Below are positions 1 through 8,027 of a stretch of DNA of 64,000 bases, piece after piece (the first letter of the stretch is position 1; each line of letters opens with the position of its first letter). The notes beneath the pieces were generated by a model. It saw nothing but the letters and a program-made list of their open reading frames with translations. It was not told where the DNA came from and did not search any database. The position numbers and the translations under genes were made by a program. Origin of the DNA: Spirosoma profusum (GTDB lineage: Bacteria; Bacteroidota; Bacteroidia; Cytophagales; Spirosomataceae). The DNA lies in the NCBI RefSeq assembly GCF_014699005.1, contig NZ_JACWZY010000010.1, positions 149,989 through 213,988 of the forward strand, in the 5' to 3' direction.

Positions 1-717
1 GGTTTGCGGAGACGCATCGAGAGGAACCGAGTATTGCCAGGCTCCCTGTGCGCTGTGTCGGTCGTAGATGGCTTCTACAAACACGAGTTCGCCAATGTCG
101 CCGGCTTTCAGAAGTTCGCGGGCTTTGGCAATGAGCAGCGAACTGGCAAACTGGCTGCCTACCTGAAACACTTTTCCGGTTTCCTTCGCCACTTTAATCA
201 ACGTATGGCCATCCTCAACTTTCTGCACCATCGGCTTTTCGCAATAGACGTGCTTGCCTTTGTGCATCGCGTCGGACGAGATTTTTTCGTGCCAATGATC
301 GGTGGTTCCGTTGATGATGGCGTCGACATCACTACGTTCCAGAAGCTCGCGGTAGTCTTTCGTAACGGGCAGGCTATCCCCCCAAAGTTCTTTTGCCCGA
401 CGCAAACGACCATCGTAAAGGTCGCAGGCTGCAACCATTTCAACGCCTTCAACCATCAGCGCGGTCTGCATGTCACCTATGCCCATTCCACCAGTTCCGA
501 TGAGAGCCATCCGTACCTTATCGTTGGCCGCCGTGCTGCTATGACTACGTACCAGATTGAGGTATTGTGGGATAACGGTTGTGTTTGATGCTGTTTCGGC
601 CAGGGCGGCAGGTGCCGTAGCTGCGGCCGTTCCGGCCAGACCAAGCGTTTTCAGAAACGACCGCCGGGAAGAATTGTTAGCGTTTTCCGGTGACGTTGCC
701 TGTTTTTTATTTTTCAT
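1..717 (-). CDS. Gfo/Idh/MocA family oxidoreductase, 3' end outside window
   Basis: The reading frame is open from ATG at 717 to the window edge, giving 239 N-terminal residues. Residues 18-30 form a twin-arginine signal (RRSFLKTLGLAG), so export as a folded cofactor-loaded enzyme is likely. A Rossmann NAD(P) motif (ALIGTGGMG) follows at about 65-75. The family motif CEKPM, which carries the catalytic lysine, is at about residue 155. This family oxidises or reduces sugars or inositols, and Tat-exported members are common in Bacteroidota carbohydrate loci. The substrate cannot be told. Plus-strand ORFs over the same bases are antisense shadows. Confidence 0.9.
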   Translation of the reverse strand, partial: MKNKKQATSPENANNSSRRSFLKTLGLAGTAAATAPAALAETASNTTVIPQYLNLVRSHSSTAANDKVRMALIGTGGMGIGDMQTALMVEGVEMVAACDLYDGRLRRAKELWGDSLPVTKDYRELLERSDVDAIINGTTDHWHEKISSDAMHKGKHVYCEKPMVQKVEDGHTLIKVAKETGKVFQVGSQFASSLLIAKARELLKAGDIGELVFVEAIYDRHSAQGAWQYSVPLDASPQT

Positions 718-872
718 GTACGACTAAGATTGGGAAGAAAAAAATCCAATAAAAATAAGAGAATTTGACCAAAGTCGTAGCTAAAAATCACCGAAGTTCT
801 AAATCAAAGTCCGGACGTAGCGTACTACGTTGAACCTGCTTAAACTTTTGATGATACGTTAAATTCATGCGC

Positions 873-963
873 TTTTGTCATTCTGAGGGACGAAGAATCT
901 TAACGTATCATTAACTGAGGATTTGGATACGTTAAGATTCCTCGTTCTTTAAAATGACAAAAA
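873..963. repeat. Imperfect palindromic repeat, GTCATnCTGA family
   Basis: The left arm begins TTTTGTCATTCTGAGG and the right arm ends AAATGACAAAA; the inner arms AAGAATCTTAACGTATC and GATACGTTAAGATTC also pair. It lies downstream of the DUF5990 gene and upstream of the oxidoreductase. Similar but better-paired copies lie at 5091, 12735, 34109 and 52336. It could end transcription on both strands, but it has the look of a dispersed repeat. Confidence 0.7.
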
Positions 964-976
964 ATTACTGGAATCT

Positions 977-1417
977 TTAACTAATCCGCCACCCAGCGAA
1001 AGGTTTTACAGTTGCGCAATTGGGGCTACCGTCTTTACCCGTTCCCGGAACCTGCGTTACTAGCATTTGACCGGGGTTTTCACCCAGTTGATGAATCATT
1101 TCCCAGCTTATACCCGTTAACGGTATTTTCAGCCGCCGACTCCATTCTGTATCATGCTGGCCCGCAGTCTTACCAATATCAAGGTAAACAAACCGACTGT
1201 CGGGTGGCCCCTGAACAAATGGCCCTAGCAAAACGGGCGATTCTTTATTGAATGAATCACTTTTCACCCGGGCCGTACACGTAAACGACAAATCGGCTCC
1301 GGCGGAACGTTGCGTCTGGATGGTTTCGTAGGCATTTCCGCTCCCTTTCTGAAGGCCAAAATCGACGCCCGGTGTCGGTTTCTCCAATACAATTTGCAGA
1401 CGTAATTCCTGTTCCAT
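977..1417 (-). CDS. DUF5990 family protein
   Basis: A 146-residue soluble protein without signal peptide or membrane segment. The order of conserved stretches (PTPGVDFGLQKG near residue 15, GPFVQGPPDSRFVYLDIG near 65-82, a terminal RRLKIPL block) matches my recollection of the DUF5990 family, whose function is unknown. Its ATG is one base past the stop of the upstream YdhG-like gene, so the two are almost certainly cotranscribed. The length is close to the family norm. Confidence 0.7.
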   Translation of the reverse strand: MEQELRLQIVLEKPTPGVDFGLQKGSGNAYETIQTQRSAGADLSFTCTARVKSDSFNKESPVLLGPFVQGPPDSRFVYLDIGKTAGQHDTEWSRRLKIPLTGISWEMIHQLGENPGQMLVTQVPGTGKDGSPNCATVKPFAGWRIS

Positions 1418-1418
1418 T

Positions 1419-1817
1419 CTATTTCTTCTTTTTAGCCTGCTTTTTGATCAATTCCTGCTCCTGATTCTTTTGGGCACCGTGCTGCACTATTTTAGTAATA
1501 AGTTGAGCAGGAATCGGTTGGTTAACCGGAAGATGGATGGCCGATTTTGTCTGGCTATATTTACTCAGTTCATCCTTAAAAGCAGCGATAAAACCGGGCG
1601 GTACGTAGAGACCGTAATGATTTTTGTTGGCCGCAAACCACACAAGCTTCCCATGATATCGATATCCCGGCATTTGGTAACTAATTAATTCCTCTACGTC
1701 GGGAATGGCCTGCTTAATGATCTGCCTGATTTCCGTTAATCCAGCACGCATTGATTCGGGTTGCAAGGCAATATATTCGTCAACAGTGGCAAATTGTTTT
1801 TTAGTCGAGTTGTCCAT
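1419..1817 (-). CDS. DUF1801/YdhG-like protein (frataxin-like fold superfamily)
   Basis: About 132 residues. The central pattern (EEL ISYQMPGYRYHGKLVWFAANKNHYGLY) is typical of YdhG/YjbR-type proteins, which include the Bacillus iron chaperone Fra. The open frame runs up to 1898, but the extra 27 N-terminal residues are not family-like, so I place the start at the ATG at 1817 (MDNSTKK). The C terminus is a lysine-rich tail. It heads a two-gene unit with the DUF5990 gene. An iron-handling role is inference from the family only. Confidence 0.75.
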   Translation of the reverse strand: MDNSTKKQFATVDEYIALQPESMRAGLTEIRQIIKQAIPDVEELISYQMPGYRYHGKLVWFAANKNHYGLYVPPGFIAAFKDELSKYSQTKSAIHLPVNQPIPAQLITKIVQHGAQKNQEQELIKKQAKKKK

Positions 1818-1954
1818 TAGGTATGATTGTGTTTTTATTTTGAATGGTGACGGATGACGTATCACTACGTTACCCGTCCACACTACGTTAAAAGTCAACT
1901 TCTATACGCTTTTCCTCATTAGCTGCGTATTACCCTTAATTCCTGACACTATTT

Positions 1955-2998
1955 ATGAAAACCAAACTTTTACTGATATCCGGCTGGCTGACTACCGCGC
2001 TGAGTCCGGCTTTTGCACAGACATCTCCTCTACCCACCATTGGTCAGGTGGTACGTGCCGATCCTCGTCTGGATAAACTGATTCTGCCCGATACAAAAAT
2101 TGAAGTACTTGCCGACGGTTTTATGTGGACCGAAGGACCAGTCTGGGTGAAAAGTGAGGCTTTTTTGCTCTTCTCCGACATTCCACAAAACACTATTTAC
2201 AAGTGGACTGACAAGGAAGGTGTGACAACTTTTTTGAAACCTTCTGGCTATACAGGCGTCGGTACGTATGGCGACGAACCGGGTTCTAACGGACTGGCAA
2301 TCGACAAGCAGGGACGACTCATTTCCTGCGAACACGGCGATCGACGTATCACGGCCATGCCCGTCAACGGCGGTGGTGGCAAACGTACACTGGCTGATAA
2401 CTTCAACGGTAAACGATTCAACAGCCCTAACGACGTAGCGGTACATTCTAACGGAAGCTACTACTTCACCGACCCGCCTTATGGCATGCCGAAAAAGGAA
2501 AAAGATCCGGGACGCGAAACGGATGGCTACGGTGTTTACCGGATCGCCCCTGAACGTAACGGTGTAGCGGGAGCCGTCTCGATTGTTGTCAGCGACTTAA
2601 GCCGACCCAACGGCATTGCCCTTTCGCCCGACGAGAAAACGTTATTCGTCGCCCAATCAGACCCACTACGCCCGGTTGTGATGGCTTACCCAATTCAGGC
2701 CGATGGTTCCGTCGGAAAAGGACGTATCGTTTTTGGGCCAGAGAATATGAAAAAGCAGGGTCTGGAAGGCGGATTCGATGGCATGAAAGTTGACCGTGAT
2801 GGTAATCTGTGGGTTACGGGCAGCGGGGGTGTATTGGTACTGGCACCTACACAGGGAACGGGTCCTTACGATTTTCTGGGACACATTAAAATCGGAGCAG
2901 CCACCGCCAACTGCGCCTGGGGCGACGATGGAACCGTGCTGTACATCACCGCCGATATGTACCTCTGCCGAATCCGAACAACCGCCAAAGGATGGTGA
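1955..2998 (+). CDS. Secreted SMP-30/gluconolactonase/LRE-family protein
   Basis: 347 residues with a Sec signal peptide (cleavage after TALSPAFAQ, about residue 22). The remainder fits a six-bladed SMP-30 beta-propeller. Family blocks include EGPVW near 60, SNGLAID near 112, FNSPNDVAVHSNGSYYFTDPPYG near 150-175, and the late SRPNGIALSPDEKTLFVAQSD. Acidic and Asn residues in these blocks bind the divalent metal. Members hydrolyse sugar lactones in the periplasm, consistent with the MocA oxidoreductase at the window start. The gene is monocistronic and is followed by a long palindrome. Confidence 0.9.
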   Translation: MKTKLLLISGWLTTALSPAFAQTSPLPTIGQVVRADPRLDKLILPDTKIEVLADGFMWTEGPVWVKSEAFLLFSDIPQNTIYKWTDKEGVTTFLKPSGYTGVGTYGDEPGSNGLAIDKQGRLISCEHGDRRITAMPVNGGGGKRTLADNFNGKRFNSPNDVAVHSNGSYYFTDPPYGMPKKEKDPGRETDGYGVYRIAPERNGVAGAVSIVVSDLSRPNGIALSPDEKTLFVAQSDPLRPVVMAYPIQADGSVGKGRIVFGPENMKKQGLEGGFDGMKVDRDGNLWVTGSGGVLVLAPTQGTGPYDFLGHIKIGAATANCAWGDDGTVLYITADMYLCRIRTTAKGW

Positions 2999-3009
2999 TA
3001 TTCAATGAA

Positions 3010-3100
3010 TAATGAATAATGTAGAATGAATAATGGATAATGTAGGCCGGATATATTCGCTGAGCTACATTATCCATTATTCATTCTACATTATTCATTA
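3010..3100. repeat. Long perfect palindrome, AATAATGTAGAATGAATAATG type
   Basis: Two 36-bp arms (3010-3045 and 3065-3100) are exact reverse complements around a 19-nt loop. The sequence is AT-rich and lacks a U-tract, so it is not a standard terminator. It lies between the SMP-30 gene and mrdA. Its right arm ends inside the putative -7 box of mrdA. Confidence 0.85.
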
Positions 3101-3106
3101 ACTTTG
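3099..3106 (+). promoter_or_regulatory. Putative -7 promoter box of mrdA
   Basis: TAACTTTG matches the Bacteroidota -7 consensus TAnnTTTG, 28 nt before the mrdA start codon. No clear -33 TTTG is visible. The first two bases belong to the right arm of the 36-bp palindrome, so the palindrome could affect promoter use. Confidence 0.5.
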
Positions 3107-3134
3107 TTATCTTGATTGAAAGGAATTAATTCTC

Positions 3135-5078
3135 ATGTTAGAGAATCGGAAGTGGGTTATAATTGGAGTTTTCTGCCTCGTCGGGCTGACGTATCTGGCC
3201 CGACTATTTTACTTGCAGGTTTTAGATGATACGTATTCGCTGGGAGCGTCGAAAAACTCCATTAAGCGGGTTGTCGAAATTCCGTATCGAGGGCAGATTT
3301 ATGACCGGAACAATCAGTTAATTGTCTATAATACACCGGTTTACGATTTATACGTAACGCCCAAACAGGTGAAGATTCCTGATACGTCGGCTTTCTGCCG
3401 GATGATGGACATTACCCGCGCTGACTTCGACAGCATTATGGGTATAGCGGTGAACTACTCACCCGTGAAACCGTCTCTGTTTTTGCGACAACTTTCTAAA
3501 GAAGATTTTGCCCGAATTCAGGATGCGCTGGTCGATTACCGGGGTTTTGAACCGATCATTAGCTCCATGCGAACGTACCCGGCCCATACGATGGCGAATG
3601 CGCTGGGCTACGTGAGCGAAATTAGCAAAAAACAGCTTGAAGATCAGGACATTATGTATTATCGCCAGGGCGATTACATCGGGCATAATGGTCTGGAAGA
3701 GGAGTACGAAGAACAACTTCGGGGCAAGCGGGGCGTAAAGTTCATGATGCAGAACGTTCGTGGCGTTAACAAGGGCTCCTGGAAAAATGGCGCTTTCGAT
3801 ACGTTAGCCGTAGCCGGGCAAAACCTCATTACGGGTATCGACGTAGAGGTGCAGAAATACGCCGATACGTTAATGCAGAACAAAGTAGGAGCCGTGCTGG
3901 CTGTTGAGCCATCGACCGGCGAAATTCTGGTTTCTGTCTCAGCGCCAACCTACGACCCTAATATGCTGTCGAGTCGGTTTTTCTCGAAAAACTATCGGGC
4001 ATTGATAAAAAATCCTTATAAGCCCCTCATTAACAGACCAGTGATGGCGAGTTATCGACCGGGTTCTACGTTCAAGCTGATTCAGGCGTTGATCGCCCAG
4101 CAGCAGGGATCGCTTTTTACCAATACGTACTACGGACATGGCGGGTCGCCGATGCGGTGCCACTGCCGGGGTGGAAACGATTTGCGGGGAGCAGTCCAGA
4201 ATTCCTGTAACCCGTACTTCTACAACGTTTTCCGGAAATTCATCTACCACAACGGCGAACATAATACGTTCAAAGCATCGGCCATTGGTTTGCACGAATG
4301 GCATAATATGGTCGAGAAGTTCGGCATGGCTGACCGGCTTGGCATTGATTTACCCAGCGAACTGAAAGGCAATCTCCCCACTCCAGAATATTATGACAAA
4401 GCCTATCGGGGCGCGTTACGTTGGAAATTCTCGAACGTGTATTCTTTGAGTATCGGCGAGGGCGAGTTGCTCATCAGCCCGATGAAACTGGTGAATCTGG
4501 CCGCTACTATCGCCAACCGGGGCTGGTACATCACCCCGCATTATATCAAGGGGTTTGGTAAGGCAGGAACAGGTGTCCCGAATCAGTACCATCAGCATCA
4601 TGAGACAGGAATTGATTACAAGTACTACTTACCGGTGATTGATGGAATGCGGAGGGCAGTATTGGCAGGAACGGTAACTCCTCTGGTCAATACAACAAAT
4701 ATTGAGTTGTGCGGAAAAAGTGGTACGTCGCAAAACGCCAAATACGGACATAAATACGACCACTCGATTTTCATTGGTTTCGCCCCAATGAATAACCCTA
4801 AGATCGCGGTTGCAGTGTTCGTCGAAAACGCCGGTTGGGGTGGTAAGGCGGCTGCATCGGTAGCTGCGCTGGTTGCTGAACGTTACCTGAAACGTAAAAC
4901 CGAGGCCCTTGTACTCGATGCTCAGGTAAAAGCATCTAATTACTTACCGCCAGCCAGTGCACTTATTGCACCGAAACCCAAAAAGCCCGCTCCGAAGGAT
5001 ACGACGCAGAAACCAGCTAAACCTTTGATGGCAACCCGTCCTAAATCGATTACAGGAACGGGCATTTCAGGAAACTAA
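3135..5078 (+). CDS. mrdA: Penicillin-binding protein 2, elongasome transpeptidase
   Basis: 647 residues. One N-terminal membrane anchor (about 7-27, with the bulk periplasmic) is followed by the PBP dimerisation region and a transpeptidase domain. Catalytic motifs are in order: SxxK at Ser311 (GSTFKLI), SCN (QNSCNPYF) and KSGT at Lys528. It cross-links lateral-wall peptidoglycan and works with the SEDS polymerase RodA, which is encoded immediately downstream. The C-terminal tail (about 600-647) is rich in Pro, Lys and Thr and looks disordered. In many Bacteroidota this gene follows mreBCD; here an SMP-30 gene and a palindrome precede it. Confidence 0.95.
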   Translation: MLENRKWVIIGVFCLVGLTYLARLFYLQVLDDTYSLGASKNSIKRVVEIPYRGQIYDRNNQLIVYNTPVYDLYVTPKQVKIPDTSAFCRMMDITRADFDSIMGIAVNYSPVKPSLFLRQLSKEDFARIQDALVDYRGFEPIISSMRTYPAHTMANALGYVSEISKKQLEDQDIMYYRQGDYIGHNGLEEEYEEQLRGKRGVKFMMQNVRGVNKGSWKNGAFDTLAVAGQNLITGIDVEVQKYADTLMQNKVGAVLAVEPSTGEILVSVSAPTYDPNMLSSRFFSKNYRALIKNPYKPLINRPVMASYRPGSTFKLIQALIAQQQGSLFTNTYYGHGGSPMRCHCRGGNDLRGAVQNSCNPYFYNVFRKFIYHNGEHNTFKASAIGLHEWHNMVEKFGMADRLGIDLPSELKGNLPTPEYYDKAYRGALRWKFSNVYSLSIGEGELLISPMKLVNLAATIANRGWYITPHYIKGFGKAGTGVPNQYHQHHETGIDYKYYLPVIDGMRRAVLAGTVTPLVNTTNIELCGKSGTSQNAKYGHKYDHSIFIGFAPMNNPKIAVAVFVENAGWGGKAAASVAALVAERYLKRKTEALVLDAQVKASNYLPPASALIAPKPKKPAPKDTTQKPAKPLMATRPKSITGTGISGN

Positions 5079-5090
5079 ATTGCTAAATCA

Positions 5091-5137
5091 ATGTAATTTT
5101 TGTCATGCTGAGGTACGAAGCATGACAAAAATTACAT
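5091..5137. repeat. Short palindromic repeat, GTCATGCTGA family
   Basis: Two 17-bp arms (5091-5107 and 5121-5137) are perfect reverse complements around a 13-nt loop containing CTGAGG. It lies in the 108-bp gap between mrdA and rodA. The arm contains TTTTTGTCATG, linking it to the larger repeats at 34109 and 52336. It could attenuate transcription between the two genes. Confidence 0.75.
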
Positions 5138-5186
5138 TCGAATGACGCCCTATAAAATACGTCATACATCATAAATCACTACGTCT

Positions 5187-6467
5187 TTGGCTCGCAGAAA
5201 CGACCCGTTTTCCCAAAACATCGACTGGCTCACACTCCTGCTTTATTTCTGCTGCGTAGGTATGGGCTGGCTCAATGTGTATGCCGCTGTGTATAGTCCA
5301 GAAGCGCACACCAGCCTGTTCGACCTGTCGACCAACGCCGGTAAGCAGCTTATGTGGATTGGCACTACGTTGTTGCTGATTATCTGTATTCTGGTTATCA
5401 ACCACACGGTTTTCGATACGTTCGCCTTTATTTTTTACGGCTTCATGATTTTGATGCTGGTTTTGGTACTATTTCTAGGAAGCAACATCAACGGATCGCG
5501 GTCGTGGTTTAAGTTTGGTTCTTTTACGATTCAGCCCGCCGAGTTTGCCAAAGTCGCTACAGCGCTGGCCCTCGCCAAATATCTGGACGTACCGGGCATC
5601 AATCTGTCGAAACAGAAAGATTTACTCTGGGTCGGAGGCATTATTCTGCTGCCCTGTATCCTGATTATTGCGTCCAACGAAACGGGTTCTACGCTGGTCT
5701 TCGCTTCGTTCGTGATCATGCTCTACCGCGAAGGACTACCCAGTTGGATTCCCGCTCTGGGCATCACGGCGGCTGCGTTATTCATTGTGGCCCTGGTCTT
5801 TCCCAAGCTGTATATTTTTCTCGGCGTTGTGGCACTGCTGGGATTGATTATTCTCATCATGCCACGCCATAACCGTTCCGTAACCAATCTGATTGGCATC
5901 GGCGTACTTGGAATCGGCATGATGATTTTCGTGACAGGCGTTGATTTTTTTGTAAACGGCGTATTGCAGAAACACCAGCGCAACCGTATCAAAGTGCTCG
6001 TCGACCCAACTATCGACCCGCTTGGCGTGGGCTGGAACGTAACGCAGGCCAAAATTGCGATCGGCTCTGGTCGGCTTCAGGGGAAAGGTTTTCTGGAAGG
6101 GACGCAAACCAAATTCGACTTCGTACCCGAACAAAGTACCGACTTCATTTTCTGTACCATCGGTGAAGAACACGGTTTTATTGGTGGGCTGGTGGTGATT
6201 GCGCTCTTTGTCGGGTTGCTGTCACGCATTGTTATTCTGGCGGAAAAACAACGTACCAAATTTGCCAGGGTGTACGGCTATTGCGTGGCGGGAATCATCT
6301 TTTTCCACGTAATGGTCAACATTGGAATGACCATCGGCCTGATGCCCGTTATCGGAATTCCGCTGCCGTTTTTCAGTTATGGCGGTTCGTCGCTCTGGTC
6401 GTTCTCGATTCTGCTTTTTATTTTCCTCAAACTCGACTCCCGACGTACCGCTCTAGCCCGGCGGTAA
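5187..6467 (+). CDS. rodA: RodA, SEDS-family peptidoglycan glycosyltransferase
   Basis: 426 residues with about ten membrane segments, a SEDS glycan polymerase partner of PBP2. Family signatures: NINGSRSWFKFGSFTIQPAEFAK near 95-120, and the C-terminal block GLMPVIGIPLPFFSYGGSS near 387-405. The start is TTG at 5187 (encoding MARRNDPFSQNIDWL), chosen because RodA proteins of this phylum begin this way; the first ATG would remove the first helix. A short palindrome separates it from mrdA, but the two are likely one unit. RodA polymerises lipid II in the rod complex. Confidence 0.95.
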   Translation: MARRNDPFSQNIDWLTLLLYFCCVGMGWLNVYAAVYSPEAHTSLFDLSTNAGKQLMWIGTTLLLIICILVINHTVFDTFAFIFYGFMILMLVLVLFLGSNINGSRSWFKFGSFTIQPAEFAKVATALALAKYLDVPGINLSKQKDLLWVGGIILLPCILIIASNETGSTLVFASFVIMLYREGLPSWIPALGITAAALFIVALVFPKLYIFLGVVALLGLIILIMPRHNRSVTNLIGIGVLGIGMMIFVTGVDFFVNGVLQKHQRNRIKVLVDPTIDPLGVGWNVTQAKIAIGSGRLQGKGFLEGTQTKFDFVPEQSTDFIFCTIGEEHGFIGGLVVIALFVGLLSRIVILAEKQRTKFARVYGYCVAGIIFFHVMVNIGMTIGLMPVIGIPLPFFSYGGSSLWSFSILLFIFLKLDSRRTALARR

Positions 6468-6539
6468 GAATCTGCTCTGGAACGTAGTAGAAAAATTTCG
6501 CTGTAGCATACTGTCTTACGTCGGTATGTGGAGCGAATA

Positions 6540-7373
6540 TCATTTCTTAATTTTTCTGTATTCCAACGGGCTCATCTGATGCTCTTTTTTAAACGTATTC
6601 GAGAAATGGCTAGCATCGGTAAAACCTAGAAAACGGGCTATTTCATTGATGTTTTTAGTGGAATGGAGTAGCAGTTTGCGGGCGGCTTCCATCTTATACT
6701 TTATCAGATGCCGGTGGACCGTAATGCCCGTTTGTTCCTTAACCAGGCTATTGATATAGTTTGGAGACAGATTGAACGTATCACCTACCTGCCGCAAGTC
6801 CGTCGTAGTCGATTGATAAATGCTGTTGTAGAGATAAGACAGAATATCCGTTACTTTTTGCGCATGAATGCTTCGGGTATTCACAGCATTTTCGCCCACA
6901 TTTCTAAAAATAATAGTGAGCATCACCTGTAGCAATTGTGGGAGATTATCGTGCTGCCAATCCGGTGTTTTTGCATACTCATGCTGCATTATTTTCAGCA
7001 ACATAAACATGTGTGACGTATCATCTGGATTTGTTACGCAATTGCTGTAGGGTATTCTCCTGAAGTCATACTGCGTTTTGAGAATTTCTGGATTCATGTT
7101 TGTCGCAGAGCTATTGCTTTTACTAAAGTTCAGGAATTTTATATACGCAAAAACTGCCCTGGTCTTAATCGTGTAATAATGAGCATCATCGGGCTGGATA
7201 AACAGAATATCGCCTTTTTTAAACGGCTCTGATATATCATTGATATGGTGCAGGCCAGTGCCCTCTTCGACAAAGACTAACTCGTAGTGATTGTGCCGAT
7301 GGACAGGATGTTTCCAGAGCGTGCTTTCGACCGTAAACAAGTGAATTGGCCTACGGGTATTGGTCCGGTGCAT
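6540..7373 (-). CDS. AraC-family transcriptional regulator with cupin sensor
   Basis: 277 residues. An N-terminal AraC-type cupin (His-rich HPVHRHNHYELVFVEEGTG near 22-40, KKGDILFIQPDDAHYY near 53-68) should bind a small ligand. Two helix-turn-helix motifs occupy the last 100 residues, ending in the signature GFTDASHFSNTFKKEHQMSPLEYRK. It is divergent from the DoxX gene, with about 100 bp between start codons, so it probably controls that gene or itself. The ligand is unknown. Confidence 0.92.
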   Translation of the reverse strand: MHRTNTRRPIHLFTVESTLWKHPVHRHNHYELVFVEEGTGLHHINDISEPFKKGDILFIQPDDAHYYTIKTRAVFAYIKFLNFSKSNSSATNMNPEILKTQYDFRRIPYSNCVTNPDDTSHMFMLLKIMQHEYAKTPDWQHDNLPQLLQVMLTIIFRNVGENAVNTRSIHAQKVTDILSYLYNSIYQSTTTDLRQVGDTFNLSPNYINSLVKEQTGITVHRHLIKYKMEAARKLLLHSTKNINEIARFLGFTDASHFSNTFKKEHQMSPLEYRKIKK

Positions 7374-7473
7374 GAGTCGTTGTTTTTTGCAAAAGTTCTC
7401 ATTTTTTCTACAAAAAACACCGAAGAATAGCTATCAATTTTGCATCAGTAATTTACTTAAAAATGCAAAAGCT

Positions 7474-7935
7474 ATGTTACAGTCATTTTTTGTTCGCTTC
7501 AATCAGCTCTCATTTTCAGCGCTGTTACTACGTATAACGATGGTGGTGATCTTATTTCCACATGGTTCTAATTTAATGCTGGGATGGTTTGGTGGTAAAG
7601 GATTTACGCAGTCGGTAGAAGGGCTTTCATCGGGCGCAGGCTTACCTTATTTTATAGCCGTATTAGTGGTTATGCTGCAATTTTTCGGATCGCTCGCCTT
7701 AGGATTCGGGTTGCTTACCCGCTATTTCGCCTTTGCAACCATGGTCTTATTTATCGGAATGATTCCATATCATACGGAATACGGCTTTTTTATGAACTGG
7801 TTTGGAAAGCAGCAGGGAGAGGGATTCGAATATCATTTACTGGTATTGGGTATTTGTGCCGCTTTAGTAGTGTCCGGCGCTGGTCAGTGGAGTGTGGATG
7901 GATTTTTACAAAAGAAAAAGTGGGCATTCAATTAG
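7474..7935 (+). CDS. DoxX-family membrane protein
   Basis: 153 residues from ATG 7474 with four membrane helices. The pattern LLRITMVVILFPHGSNLMLGWFGG near 15-38 and the fourth helix GICAALVVSGAGQWSVD are typical of the DoxX/YphA family. The frame stays open back to 7360, but those residues are not membrane-like and would overlap the divergent regulator's start, so the later ATG is preferred. Family members are poorly defined, with links to redox or thiol metabolism. It faces the AraC gene across a shared promoter region and ends at a strong bidirectional terminator. Confidence 0.88.
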   Translation: MLQSFFVRFNQLSFSALLLRITMVVILFPHGSNLMLGWFGGKGFTQSVEGLSSGAGLPYFIAVLVVMLQFFGSLALGFGLLTRYFAFATMVLFIGMIPYHTEYGFFMNWFGKQQGEGFEYHLLVLGICAALVVSGAGQWSVDGFLQKKKWAFN

Positions 7936-7968
7936 TTAATGTTTGCGAACTAGGATAGTGTTTCACAA

Positions 7969-8008
7969 AAAACAGCCGGTTTGATCACTTGATCAAACCG
8001 GCTGTTTT
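7969..8008. terminator. Bidirectional intrinsic terminator
   Basis: A 19-bp perfect stem (7969-7987 with 7990-8008) around a 2-nt loop, GC-rich in the middle and flanked by A and T runs on either side. It sits between the convergent DoxX gene and the giant T9SS gene and serves both. Confidence 0.9.
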
Positions 8009-8027
8009 AGTATAAATTAGCTGTCTA

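Noticed and set aside
4..588. 194-residue plus-strand ORF at the window start
   Set aside because: It is antisense to the clear MocA oxidoreductase, which has a Tat signal, a Rossmann motif and the EKP motif in the opposite strand.
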